64,000 nt of DNA from Candidatus Saccharimonadota bacterium (GCA_017404935.1 JAFRBI010000004.1:23551-87550); one strand, 5' to 3'; counted from the first letter of the stretch, positions 8,567 to 16,325 are shown. Translations and numbers: made by a program. The notes: a model not told the origin generated them from the sequence alone.

Positions 8567-8696
8567 GCACAGAAGTGTAAAACTTGGGAGTTTCGCGTCG
8601 TGATAATCTTCGATTATATCACGACGCTACACCTCTGCGCGCAAAAAATCATAGATTTTTTGCTTGATGCCCCAAGTTTTACACTTCTGTGCTATA
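8563..8696. repeat. 26-bp perfect inverted repeat holding two mirror-image promoters
   Basis: Arms 8563-8588 and 8671-8696 are perfect reverse complements. Each carries the region upstream of, and part of, a -10 box: leftward for the HAD gene, rightward for tpiA. The 82 bases between the arms hold two further hairpins: a 10-bp GC-rich stem (8595-8604 with 8618-8627) and a 10-bp stem with a 3-base loop (8641-8650 with 8654-8663). Confidence 0.85.
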
Positions 8697-8698
8697 AT
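8693..8698 (+). promoter_or_regulatory. -10 box of leaderless tpiA
   Basis: TGCTATAAT ends six bases before ATG 8705. This selects 8705 over the open frame's upstream start at 8600. Confidence 0.8.
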
Positions 8699-8704
8699 AA
8701 AACC

Positions 8705-9472
8705 ATGAAAACTTACGTTATGGGCAACTGGAAGCTAAACTTTAATGTAGGCGAGGCTTCGATTTATCTTCACAAATTACAGAAAAAAATCGCAAATTAC
8801 AGAGATATAGAGGTGGTGGTGGCGCCGACTTCTTTGTGTCTTCAACCTTTATCTTTGCAGCTTGAAAGATCTAAAATTAAATTGGGTGCGCAAAATGCGT
8901 TTTATCAAGATTTTGGGGCTTATACAGGGGAGATTTCCTTTGCTGAACTTAGAGGTTTGGTAGATTATTGTATCATTGGACATTCAGAGAGACGCTATAT
9001 TTTTCACGAAGACGATAAGATGATTGCAAAAAAGGTCGCTGCTTGTATTAGAAACAAAATTACCCCTGTTCTTTGTATTGGTGAAACTGAGAGCGAACGC
9101 TCTTTTGGCGAAACTGCCGACGTGATAAAAGACCAGCTTCTTGGTGGTCTATCAGAGATAGGTGTAGAAGATGTGCCTAAGGTAATTGTAGCCTATGAGC
9201 CAGTTTGGGCGATTTCTTCTACCAAAGATGCTAAAATTGCCACCCCTGACGAAATTGCTGAGGTTGTTGAGATAATTCGGGCGAATTTGAAAGAAGTCTA
9301 TGGCGCTGATATTTCCGAAAATGTGCCAATTTTGTTTGGCGGGAGCGTAAAGCCGACTAATGCTGGCGCTTACCTCACTACCCCTGGTATAAACGGGCTT
9401 CTCATCGGTGGCGCAAGCTTGATATTAGAACAATTTACTGATATAATTGAGATAGCTAAGAGAGTAAAATAA
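8705..9472 (+). CDS. tpiA: Triosephosphate isomerase
   Basis: Interconverts dihydroxyacetone phosphate and glyceraldehyde-3-phosphate, the products of the aldolase encoded just upstream. The 255-residue enzyme has all family signatures: GNWKLN at the N-terminus with the active lysine, IIGHSERR (catalytic His, about residue 91), YEPVWAIS (catalytic Glu, about 162) and FGGSVKPTNAG near the C-terminus. The start at 8705 gives a standard N-terminus; an in-frame extension to 8600 would read through the promoter repeat. The gene ends in a TAATG overlap with the next gene. Confidence 0.97.
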   Translation: MKTYVMGNWKLNFNVGEASIYLHKLQKKIANYRDIEVVVAPTSLCLQPLSLQLERSKIKLGAQNAFYQDFGAYTGEISFAELRGLVDYCIIGHSERRYIFHEDDKMIAKKVAACIRNKITPVLCIGETESERSFGETADVIKDQLLGGLSEIGVEDVPKVIVAYEPVWAISSTKDAKIATPDEIAEVVEIIRANLKEVYGADISENVPILFGGSVKPTNAGAYLTTPGINGLLIGGASLILEQFTDIIEIAKRVK

Positions 9473-10131
9473 TGAACAAACGTTACATAGATTTTGTGCC
9501 AGCGAAGAATACTATTCCAAAGGGTGGTATTGCTAAGCCTAAATCTATTAAGGTGTCTGCTGAAAAACCAGCGAAAAAGCCGGTGAAAAAGGTGGTGCGG
9601 AAGATTCCGGCGGCGAATCCGCTACTTGATGAAGAAGTCGTAGTGGAGGAGATTTTTGCTGAGAGAGAAGAACCTGCGAAAAAAGCCGTAAAAAAGGCGC
9701 CAAAAGCGAGTAATCAGCCGAAATTTGTGAAAACTGATGTAAAAAAACGCCCTCTGGGTGCAGAGAAGGCCGCTAAGACAGCAGTTAAGGCTAAACCGGT
9801 AACTAAGCCAGCTGCCACAAAACCAGCTGTTAAACCGGCTACTGTTAAGCCAGCTGCCGTAGCAAAAAGGCCAGCACCTCTGGGGCAGAGAGCCAAATTT
9901 ATCAATACGAATAAGATAGAAAAGCGACCTTTATCAGCGGTGGCAGCACGCAAAACTCCTCTGATTGTGCCAAAAGTAGAGTCAGAGAAGCCGAAAAAAC
10001 CAGCTGCACCAGAGAAGATTATTTCAAAACCAGAGAAAGATTCTAAGGCTGGGCTAATTATCGCGATTATTCTCACAATTATTCTAGGGGCGGCAGCCGG
10101 GACAGTAGCATTCTTATTATTGCCAAAATAA
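9472..10131 (+). CDS. Lys/Ala/Pro-rich protein with C-terminal membrane anchor
   Basis: 219 residues, overlapping the tpiA stop by one base (TAATG). Residues 1-185 are low-complexity, dominated by Lys, Ala, Pro and Val, with short imperfect repeats such as KPAATKPAVKPATVKPAAV. A single hydrophobic helix (about residues 190-214) ends the protein, so the basic domain probably lies in the cytoplasm as a tail-anchored protein. The basic repeats resemble histone-H1-like or nucleic-acid-binding tails, but no function can be assigned. Real expression is supported by coupling to tpiA. Confidence 0.75.
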   Translation: MNKRYIDFVPAKNTIPKGGIAKPKSIKVSAEKPAKKPVKKVVRKIPAANPLLDEEVVVEEIFAEREEPAKKAVKKAPKASNQPKFVKTDVKKRPLGAEKAAKTAVKAKPVTKPAATKPAVKPATVKPAAVAKRPAPLGQRAKFINTNKIEKRPLSAVAARKTPLIVPKVESEKPKKPAAPEKIISKPEKDSKAGLIIAIILTIILGAAAGTVAFLLLPK

Positions 10132-10140
10132 GGGGTTTTG

Positions 10141-10446
10141 ATGATTTCTAAAAACCCATTTCTAAAATATGTAATGAAAGACCAAAAAGAGGATGTTTTT
10201 CATTCTTCGGCGTATGCAAAGGCGCAAAATGGGGCTGCCATAGGGGCTTCGTCATCAGAGAGCTATCAGGTGAGAGTGAATATTGATAAAAATCGCACTA
10301 AGGTGCGTGGATATGGTGATTCGGAGCTGATGACAGGGGTGCGAAGCAATGGGCCGAAGGCTAAGGCTTATACGGCACCGACCTCTGAGGCTTCTAGTAG
10401 AGCGGCGATGCCGGTAAAAAACCCTGGTATTTCTCTGAAAAAATGA
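10141..10446 (+). CDS. Small basic protein, unknown function
   Basis: 101 residues, starting nine bases after the upstream stop at ATG 10141 (a TTG three bases earlier is less likely). It is hydrophilic with no membrane segment or signal peptide, and rich in Ser, Ala, Lys and Gly. No family recognised. It is probably the last gene of the tpiA operon. The stop overlaps the region where the tRNA-His promoter begins. Confidence 0.6.
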   Translation: MISKNPFLKYVMKDQKEDVFHSSAYAKAQNGAAIGASSSESYQVRVNIDKNRTKVRGYGDSELMTGVRSNGPKAKAYTAPTSEASSRAAMPVKNPGISLKK

Positions 10447-10471
10447 TATAATAATAGCGGGAGTGTTTTAT

Positions 10472-10549
10472 GGTGGGATTAGCTCAGATGGTTAGAGCGT
10501 CTGATTGTGGTCCAGAAGGTCGTCGGTTCGATCCCGATATCCCACCCCA
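10472..10549 (+). tRNA. tRNA-His (anticodon GTG)
   Basis: Full cloverleaf. The acceptor arms are 10473-10479 and 10539-10545. An extra G at 10472 pairs with C73 as expected for tRNA-His. The D-arm is AGCTCAGATGGTTAGAGC, the anticodon loop holds GTG, the T-arm reads GTCGGTTCGATCCCGAT, and CCA is encoded. A -10 box TATAAT lies about 20 bases upstream (10447-10452). Confidence 0.95.
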
Positions 10550-10570
10550 GTAAACTATACGGCTAGGACC

Positions 10571-10619
10571 GTCGGTTCGAATGGAGCGAAGCGACATCCC
10601 TTCCCGATATCCCACCCCA
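10571..10619 (+). repeat. Duplicated 3' part of tRNA-His interrupted by 21 bases
   Basis: Bases 10571-10580 repeat the T-arm start of the tRNA (10522-10531). Bases 10602-10619 repeat its last 18 bases, including CCA (10532-10549). Between them, 10581-10601 are foreign. The copy cannot form a tRNA. It could be the scar of an integration at the tRNA 3' end or of a failed duplication. Confidence 0.85.
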
Positions 10620-10633
10620 TATTTCAAACCATT

Positions 10634-10708
10634 GCGGGTATAGTACAGTGGTTAGTATGCAAGTTTTCCAAACTTGAGATGAGAGTTCGATTCTCTCTAC
10701 CCGCACCA
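10634..10708 (+). tRNA. tRNA-Gly (anticodon TCC)
   Basis: The acceptor stem GCGGGTA (10634-10640) pairs with TACCCGC (10698-10704). The anticodon stem CAAGT/ACTTG encloses loop TTTCCAA, giving TCC. The T-loop is GTTCGATTC and CCA is encoded (10706-10708). It shares a transcription unit with tRNA-His and is followed by a terminator. Confidence 0.95.
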
Positions 10709-10710
10709 AG

Positions 10711-10732
10711 AGGCGATTTATCGCCTTTTTTG
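10711..10732 (+). terminator. Terminator of the tRNA operon
   Basis: Stem AGGCGA (10711-10716) with TCGCCT (10721-10726), a 4-base loop, then a run of T. Confidence 0.8.
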
Positions 10733-10750
10733 ATTATTATGTTATAACCA

Positions 10751-10779
10751 TTGACTTTTTGGGTAAAGTGTGATATAAT
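10751..10779 (+). promoter_or_regulatory. Classical -35/-10 promoter of the coiled-coil gene
   Basis: TTGACT, 17-base spacer, TATAAT. Nearly the same spacer sequence recurs before the CHAP-like gene (52060-52088). A leader of about 60 bases with an SD follows. Confidence 0.85.
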
Positions 10780-10844
10780 GAAGGCATTAGTAGTTTAACA
10801 GGTGCCATTTTTTCAAGAACAAATTCTTAAGGAGGGTGAATATT

Positions 10845-11603
10845 ATGGCAAAGAAAAAAGATGCTTTAGAGATTAAGGAGTTAAGAAGATCCAAGAAGGC
10901 TACTGAAAAGGAGTTGAAGAAACAACAGGAAGAGCGAGCTGAAGATGTGAAGAATATCATGTCTGAGCACGAAGACTCTACAGAGGAAGAAGATTTTACT
11001 GTTGAGGATCTGACTCCGGAAGAGAGAGCTAAGGAGGCTGAGAAGATTCGCCAGGCTATTGCCGATGTTGATAGCGACATTGAGGCAGAAAAGAAACGGG
11101 AAATCCAGGTAATGGCAATCAATGGCCGGAACAAGGCTCAATCTGATGATCGGGCTGAAGCGAATGCTAAGGTTAAGGCTAAGGAGCTTTCTTCTGTTGA
11201 ACTGGACGCTCAGGCGGACCAGATTGAAAAAGAGATAGCTGATGCCAAGAAGAAGATCGAGGTTGCTCTTACAAGAAAGCATGAGGAAATCAAGAAACTC
11301 AGGCAGCTTTCTAAGGAGAAGGCGGCAGCTGAAGAGCAGGCTCGGAAGGAACAGGAAGCTCGTGAAGCTGAGGAAGCTAAGAAGGCTGAAGAAGAAGCTG
11401 TAAAGAAGGCGAAAGCCGAAAAGGCTCGAAGAATCTTGAAGGCTTACAGGGTATCTGATGGTATTTACTATTACGATGCCGCTGCAGCTGAGCAGGATTC
11501 ACCTGGTGAGTGGATTACATGTTACGTTTTCAAAGAGGACAGTGGTCCGCGTGAACTTACCAAGGAAGAGCTTAGAGAATTCTTATCGTACACGCCTGTG
11601 TAA
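10845..11603 (+). CDS. Coiled-coil protein with small C-terminal domain, unknown function
   Basis: 252 residues. Residues 5-205 are almost all Glu, Lys, Ala and Arg in heptad-like order and should form a long coiled coil. A compact domain of about 45 residues (from RILKAYRVSDGIYYYD onward) ends the protein. No signal peptide. The start is set by AAGGAGGG at 10829-10836. Compared with neighbours it prefers AAG over AAA for lysine and has an SD, a long leader and its own terminator. This suggests a separate evolutionary origin, shared with the genes at 11898-13680, 25128 and 52155. Confidence 0.8.
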   Translation: MAKKKDALEIKELRRSKKATEKELKKQQEERAEDVKNIMSEHEDSTEEEDFTVEDLTPEERAKEAEKIRQAIADVDSDIEAEKKREIQVMAINGRNKAQSDDRAEANAKVKAKELSSVELDAQADQIEKEIADAKKKIEVALTRKHEEIKKLRQLSKEKAAAEEQARKEQEAREAEEAKKAEEEAVKKAKAEKARRILKAYRVSDGIYYYDAAAAEQDSPGEWITCYVFKEDSGPRELTKEELREFLSYTPV

Positions 11604-11623
11604 ACTACTAGCACCTTGAAAGG

Positions 11624-11648
11624 TCCCCCTATAAATAGGGGGATTTTT
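11624..11648 (+). terminator. Terminator after the coiled-coil gene
   Basis: 8-bp stem (11624-11631 with 11636-11643), 4-base loop, then TTTTT. Confidence 0.85.
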
Positions 11649-11684
11649 CTTGTTTGCCATAAGCGTTAAAATATGGTAAATATA

Positions 11685-11713
11685 TTGACAAAAAAGCTTA
11701 TGTGTGATATAAT
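11685..11713 (+). promoter_or_regulatory. Classical promoter of the 11.9-13.7 kb operon
   Basis: TTGACA, 17-base spacer, TATAAT with a TG extension. Both boxes match the sigma-70 consensus perfectly. Confidence 0.88.
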
Positions 11714-11719
11714 GAAAGT

Positions 11720-11897
11720 AGTCTGAGTTTTGGTGTGTTTTTTCAAAACGAGAAGACCATTAACAACCGAATCATCTCAGGTTTCAAACACAATGAAACC
11801 TGTTGCCTATATATCGCACCCCTGTGGTGCAAACGTCCCAATTTTGTAACACGAAAACGGGGCGAATTGCCCCACACTCAATAAAGGAGGTGTGCTT
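11720..11897 (+). promoter_or_regulatory. Long structured 5' leader
   Basis: About 178 bases between the promoter and ATG 11898. Hairpins visible by eye: 11778-11786 with 11794-11802 (9 bp, perfect), 11816-11820 with 11826-11830 (GCACC/GGTGC) and 11859-11863 with 11869-11873 (GGGGC/GCCCC). A weaker one lies near 11720-11758. The last stem ends about ten bases before the SD AAAGGAGG (11883-11890), so folding could affect ribosome access. No known riboswitch class recognised. Confidence 0.6.
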
Positions 11898-12512
11898 ATG
11901 TTTAGCACAATCAGTGGTTTTATCGTAGCAATTATAGTATTTTGTTTGATGTGGAGTGCATCGAGAAGGTTTGGCGAAACGCTGAGGTTCCGGCTGTTTG
12001 AGTCAGGAGCTTTTGGAGTTCTCGCTGGACTGTTTACAGCTCTTTCGCCGAAGGTACCCGGATGGGTAGCGATGGTGTTTTTACTGACAGAGCTTTTATT
12101 GATGGCTTACATTGTAGTTTGGTGGAAGATCAATGGAAGCACAATACCGGAGCTGATCAACATAGCATTAATAGATTTATTGTTGATGTTAGTAGGACAG
12201 AGTTCGGCAGCGCGCATCTTGGCGATCACAGAAAACAGATATGTAGTAGGGACGATCAGAGCTTTACCGGTAATAGCTTTCATAATTTCGCTCGGAATTT
12301 TTATCGTTGATATGATAATTTGGAGTGAAAAGAAAGAATCGGAAGACTTTGAACCTGATGACTATCTGATAGGTGATGAAAAGATCTCAGATTTTAAGGG
12401 ATCAGCAGTCAAGAAATACTTCGACAAAGTAAGGAGGTGGGTAAGCTATGAAGACGAAGCTAATAATATCATTAATTTCCGGTCTGCTCGCAACAGCAGT
12501 GCTGATTGCTAG
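11898..12512 (+). CDS. Polytopic membrane protein, unknown function
   Basis: 204 residues with about four membrane helices (near residues 3-20, 33-52, 55-75 and 88-105) plus one at 122-142, and a charged C-terminal tail of about 60 residues in the cytoplasm. ATG 11898 is chosen because AAAGGAGG lies seven bases upstream; a GTG two codons earlier is less likely. Its 3' end overlaps the next gene by 65 bases in another frame, which suggests tight coupling with the exported partner. No family recognised; a small conjugation or surface-complex membrane subunit is possible but unproven. Confidence 0.8.
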   Translation: MFSTISGFIVAIIVFCLMWSASRRFGETLRFRLFESGAFGVLAGLFTALSPKVPGWVAMVFLLTELLLMAYIVVWWKINGSTIPELINIALIDLLLMLVGQSSAARILAITENRYVVGTIRALPVIAFIISLGIFIVDMIIWSEKKESEDFEPDDYLIGDEKISDFKGSAVKKYFDKVRRWVSYEDEANNIINFRSARNSSADC

Positions 12513-13680
12513 TATTGCAACAGCAGGACCGAAGGTAGTAGAAGCTACGGAAGAACCGGCAGCGGTAGTAGAAGAAGAAGTGAAGGCACCTGAGGTAGAG
12601 ACAAAACCCGCCCCTATGGAGCCTAAGTGGCACTACTTCAATCTGGATTTACAGGGAGATGGTATCGAAGGTAACGAATACAACTTTGGATGTATGCCGG
12701 ATTGTTCGGTAACACCCGAGGCGATGGACGTTGCTTTTAGAAACCGACTCAATCAGGATCCGGCGCTTGGAGCTGCGGATATGGCTTGGTTTGATGCGCT
12801 GCTTGGTACTCGTTATCTTGGCGTGTTCTATGATGAATGCGACGAGGAATGGGATAGAGCGATCAACAAGGCTAAGACGGATTGGATTGCAAATCCTGAT
12901 GATTACTTTGAGACACTTGATGCATTCTTTGAGCATCTGGATTCGGCAGTTTCGGTAGAAATACGGGAACAGAAGGATTTAGAAGATCAGATGTATATGA
13001 ACCCGTTTACGCGGGATCATATTCCGGACGTCATCGTAATGGAGACGGACGAGCACGAGGGAAATTTCCTGGTGTATACATTTGTGATCAAAGAAACCAA
13101 GAAGATCGAAGTAGCCTATCGCTTGGAGTGCGGATTCCAGCCGACCAACGTAGCGGAGATAATGAAAATTACTCCGAAGAAACGTTCTGGTGGCGGCGGC
13201 GGCGGTGGTTCTATCACCGGTGGCGGTGCTAAACCGACTTTGACTGGTGGTGGACCTAAGCCTGGGCCGAATCCTACACCTACGCCGAAGCCGACGCCTA
13301 CACCTAAGCCAACACCGACTCCTAAGCCGACTCCGACTCCGACTCCGAAGAAAGACCCGACGCAGGGAACATCGGTACTATCTAACGATGATCCTGGGCC
13401 TGATTCGAATACGAATAATCCGTCTGATCCGAATCATTCAACGAAGGATCAGCCGACGAATTCAACGGAGCTTACTCCACAGGAGTACAAGGATGCAATC
13501 GATGAGATTAAGGAGGCGAATGAGAGTGCCGGGGGAGGCGATACTCCTTCTACACCTCCGCCAACTTCGGATACTCATGTAGATTCAGGCGCTTCAGAGG
13601 CGGACAAACCGACAGAAAAGTCGGAATCTTCGGTATCAGACGAGCCAGCTGGTGAATCGTGGGACGGACCACCAGACTGA
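12448..13680 (+). CDS. Exported protein with Gly linker and Pro-Thr repeats, unknown function
   Basis: 410 residues. A signal peptide (residues 1-27, cleavage near IATAGP or KVVEA) is followed by an acidic Pro/Glu segment and a globular domain with several cysteines (about 50-245, with WHYFNLDLQGDGIEGNEYNFGC near its start). After that come a poly-Gly linker, a repeated PTPTPKPTPTPKP stretch (about 275-305) and a Ser/Asp/Pro-rich tail without a membrane anchor. The Pro-Thr repeat resembles cell-wall-spanning spacers of Gram-positive surface proteins. SD AAGGAGG precedes ATG 12448. Base use differs from the core genes (many GGA, CCG, GTA codons). Confidence 0.8.
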   Translation: MKTKLIISLISGLLATAVLIASIATAGPKVVEATEEPAAVVEEEVKAPEVETKPAPMEPKWHYFNLDLQGDGIEGNEYNFGCMPDCSVTPEAMDVAFRNRLNQDPALGAADMAWFDALLGTRYLGVFYDECDEEWDRAINKAKTDWIANPDDYFETLDAFFEHLDSAVSVEIREQKDLEDQMYMNPFTRDHIPDVIVMETDEHEGNFLVYTFVIKETKKIEVAYRLECGFQPTNVAEIMKITPKKRSGGGGGGGSITGGGAKPTLTGGGPKPGPNPTPTPKPTPTPKPTPTPKPTPTPTPKKDPTQGTSVLSNDDPGPDSNTNNPSDPNHSTKDQPTNSTELTPQEYKDAIDEIKEANESAGGGDTPSTPPPTSDTHVDSGASEADKPTEKSESSVSDEPAGESWDGPPD

Positions 13681-13736
13681 TCGTATGGTATATAGGCACA
13701 ATTGAAAGTGGTGGGACTTTAGCACATTATTATCTG

Positions 13737-13761
13737 CCCGGCGGTTAAGCACACCGCCGGG
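13737..13761 (+). terminator. GC-rich hairpin after the operon
   Basis: 9-bp perfect stem (13737-13745 with 13753-13761) and a 7-base loop. No T-run follows, so it may protect or pause rather than terminate. The rest of 13762-13897 shows no clear promoter. Confidence 0.55.
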
Positions 13762-13897
13762 TCTCACCCGAAATTAAGTTTTGAAATTTGAGATGATTCG
13801 GTTGATAAACTAGATGGAATTTAACAATTCGGCTAGCAAAAAGTAGTTTTCAAGTTTTGAATTAAAAACTCTAATCTATTATTAAGAAAGGAAATTT

Positions 13898-15151
13898 ATG
13901 AATAAATTTGCTAAATCTATTCTTAGCGTTTCTGCTGCTGCTATTGTGGCAACTGCTACGCTAATTCCTGCTGGTCTTGTTAACGCTTATGGCGATAACA
14001 CTGGTACCCAGGAAGGTCGTCCAGTTTATAGCCTTGATGATATCAATGCTGGTAAACTTGGTGACAAAATCACCTTTAACTCCATCACTAAAGATGGTAA
14101 AATTGGTGACGAAAGAAATTTCGTAGGTGCTAGACTTACCTCTGGTAATGCTAGTGTTTACAATGCTAATGAAATTAATGTTGAGGATGGTCAGACTTAT
14201 ACTATTCGTCTTTATGTCCACAACAACAGCCCTAAGGGTGAAGATGCAATTGCTAAAGGTGTTGGTGTAAGTTTCTCTTTGCCTACTACTGTAGCTTCTG
14301 AGCAAACCATTATCGGTTACCTTGATGCTGATGCACCTGTAACCCCAACTCGTTACTGGGATGAAGTAACTTTGAAATCTTCTGATGATTTTTACATCGA
14401 ATACGTTCAAGGTTCTGCTCAGTATCGTAACGAAAACGGTACCTTCAAATTAGCTGATACCGTGATCAATGGTAAAACCTTAATTGGTTATACCTCTATG
14501 AATGGTGAAATCCCTGGTTGTTTCAAATACGACGGTGAAGCTACTATTCAGGTGAAAGTTCACAAATCTGTAAATGCGAAAGTTGCTAAAACTGTACGCA
14601 TCAAAAACTCTGGCGCTAAATTTGGTGAATCTGTTGAAGCCAAAGTTGGTGACGAAGTTGAATTCCAGATTGAATATGTGAACCTTCTTTCCGACGAAGT
14701 GAAGGACGTGATGATTCGTGACGTACTTCCAAATAACTTGGAATATGTGGAGAACTCTACTTATCTTTATAATTCAAACCATAAAGAAGGTATTCTTCTT
14801 CCAGAAAATACTTTGACTACTACCGGTCTTAACATTGGTAGCTACAAAGCTAAAGGTAATGCTTACATTCGCTTTACTGCGAAAGTAGTTGACAACTCTA
14901 TGGCTTGTGGTTCTAACCAACTTGTTAACTGGGCTGCCTCTACGGTTCTTGGCAAAGTTGTAAAAGACGATGCTTCCGTAATGGTTGCTAAGACCTGTAA
15001 TGATACTCCAGTAGTACCAAACACTCCTGCCCCAACCACTGGCAAGATTGTTGCAACTGGTGCTTCTGATACTGTACTTATCAGCGCTCTTGGTGCTGGT
15101 GGTCTTGTATCTGTAGTTAGCTATGCTATTGTTAGCCGGAGAAAATTCTAA
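13898..15151 (+). CDS. Surface protein with DUF11-type repeat domain and C-terminal sorting-like signal
   Basis: 417 residues. A signal peptide (1-30, ending near LVNAYG) leads into a beta-rich ectodomain. Residues about 225-365 match the DUF11 pattern (VGDEVEFQIEYVNLLSDEVK, then VMIRDVLPNNLEYVENSTYL). The C-terminus is a Pro/Thr spacer, the motif ATGAS, a hydrophobic helix and a basic RRKF tail. This is the layout of a sortase substrate, but with ATG in place of LPxTG. An AAAGGAAA-type SD precedes ATG. Probably an adhesin or cell-wall protein, highly expressed to judge by its codon regularity. Confidence 0.82.
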   Translation: MNKFAKSILSVSAAAIVATATLIPAGLVNAYGDNTGTQEGRPVYSLDDINAGKLGDKITFNSITKDGKIGDERNFVGARLTSGNASVYNANEINVEDGQTYTIRLYVHNNSPKGEDAIAKGVGVSFSLPTTVASEQTIIGYLDADAPVTPTRYWDEVTLKSSDDFYIEYVQGSAQYRNENGTFKLADTVINGKTLIGYTSMNGEIPGCFKYDGEATIQVKVHKSVNAKVAKTVRIKNSGAKFGESVEAKVGDEVEFQIEYVNLLSDEVKDVMIRDVLPNNLEYVENSTYLYNSNHKEGILLPENTLTTTGLNIGSYKAKGNAYIRFTAKVVDNSMACGSNQLVNWAASTVLGKVVKDDASVMVAKTCNDTPVVPNTPAPTTGKIVATGASDTVLISALGAGGLVSVVSYAIVSRRKF

Positions 15152-15198
15152 GTTCCCTCTAGGTGGGTTTTAGACCGCTTCAGGTAAGAACTCAGATG

Positions 15199-15234
15199 AA
15201 AACGAACCCTGCTTCTTAGTGGGGTTCGTTTTTT
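15199..15234 (+). terminator. Terminator of the DUF11 surface gene
   Basis: 11-bp stem AAAACGAACCC (15199-15209) with GGGTTCGTTTT (15222-15232), followed by T. Confidence 0.88.
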
Positions 15235-15238
15235 GTAG

Positions 15239-15315
15239 TTTTTTGTGGTTGATTTTTGAGGTTTTTGCCTTGATTTTTGCCTTGTTTTTTGCCTTGTTTT
15301 TTTGTCTTGATTTTT
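15239..15315 (+). promoter_or_regulatory. Phased T-tracts upstream of a promoter
   Basis: Seven runs of five to seven T begin at about 15239, 15253, 15262, 15274, 15285, 15297 and 15311. Spacing is close to one helical turn, within the repeat unit TTGATTTTTGCC. This predicts curved DNA just upstream of the -10 box at 15327. Confidence 0.6.
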
Positions 15316-15326
15316 GCCGCTTATGG

Positions 15327-15332
15327 TATAAT
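15327..15332 (+). promoter_or_regulatory. -10 box of the 15339 gene
   Basis: GGTATAAT ends six bases before ATG 15339. This selects that start over the longer open frame from 15219. Confidence 0.78.
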
Positions 15333-15338
15333 AGAAAT

Positions 15339-16325
15339 ATGAATCCGTCATACAGTAGTGGGTCTAGTGATTCTAGTGTTAATACGCCTGGCGTAAAACC
15401 AGGTGTAATCGCGAGTGGGCCAGATCCGGCTGATGTGCCAGCGCCACAGCCTTTATCTACGCCTTCGCCTACAATGACACCGCGTAAGAAACTTAGACTA
15501 CCTACTGGTGGGCGGAGTGGTTCTATTCCTACTATTGGTGGTTCTTCTCGTGGTGGCTCTAAAAAAGGTTTGATTATTGGTGCGCTTGTCGCAATTGTGA
15601 TTTTGATTGTGGTTCTCGTGGTGGTGCTTTTGATGGGGGGTGGGAAAGGTGGAAATAATAAAACTAGAACAGACATTTCGTTTAATGATTTGATAAATTA
15701 TATAACAAGTGGCAAAGAATCTAAGTCGGATGTTAATGATGAATACAGTATAACTGGCAGCTACTATTTTGTGAATGGTTGGAGTACAGAAGAAGAAAAA
15801 TCTACAATTTATGCCAAAACCAAAGAATTGATGGATGGTTTTACAGCTAGCTACAAAGACGGCGATAATCAGATTTTGAATAATCTCGTAAAATCTACTA
15901 AAGATTTGTTTGATTTTATTTATGCGATGAATTCAAAAGAGAAAATTTATGGCATAGAAGCGACTATGACGATTGTAAAAGAAGGCGACGAAAAGGGCAA
16001 GCAGAAATTAGTAAATCATTTTGCATTTTCTGGGCTTGATGATAATAGCTATGCAAAAAGTTTTTCGGAATTATATAACGATTATATTGACGCTTTGGTA
16101 AACAAAGTGAAAGTATATAAAGACAATGGTTGTATATCTGGTAACTATATTGACGATGAGTGTATAAAAGGCAAAACTTCTGAAACATTTGAAGATGTTA
16201 ATAAGTATTATTTAGACACCGTGCATTATTATAATTTGTCAGAAAATTTTGTTGGGAATGTTTATAACATTAATAATTTGATGCACGGAAAAACTTTAAT
16301 GGGTGAAGAAAACAATGAAGAATAA
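15339..16325 (+). CDS. Single-pass membrane protein upstream of the VirB6-like gene
   Basis: 328 residues. Residues 1-75 are Ser/Pro/Gly-rich and disordered-looking. A strong membrane helix (about 77-103) is followed by an extracellular domain of about 220 residues rich in Asn, Lys and Tyr, with two cysteines near its C-terminus. The next gene starts inside its last codons (11-base overlap), so the two are one operon. Membrane-anchored partner genes just before large exported proteins are a recurring theme here (compare 43414/43968). No family recognised. Confidence 0.8.
   Translation: MNPSYSSGSSDSSVNTPGVKPGVIASGPDPADVPAPQPLSTPSPTMTPRKKLRLPTGGRSGSIPTIGGSSRGGSKKGLIIGALVAIVILIVVLVVVLLMGGGKGGNNKTRTDISFNDLINYITSGKESKSDVNDEYSITGSYYFVNGWSTEEEKSTIYAKTKELMDGFTASYKDGDNQILNNLVKSTKDLFDFIYAMNSKEKIYGIEATMTIVKEGDEKGKQKLVNHFAFSGLDDNSYAKSFSELYNDYIDALVNKVKVYKDNGCISGNYIDDECIKGKTSETFEDVNKYYLDTVHYYNLSENFVGNVYNINNLMHGKTLMGEENNEE

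Noticed and set aside
8600..8704. N-terminal extension of TpiA to 8600
   Set aside because: It would translate the hairpin and promoter region; the start at 8705 gives a family-standard N-terminus and fits the -10 spacing.
10505..10747. Open frame of 80 codons across the tRNA genes
   Set aside because: It overlaps two well-formed tRNAs and has no start signal; a chance frame.
13270..13350. CRISPR-like short regular repeats
   Set aside because: They encode in-frame Pro-Thr-Lys repeats of an exported protein; there are no unique spacers of constant size and no cas genes.
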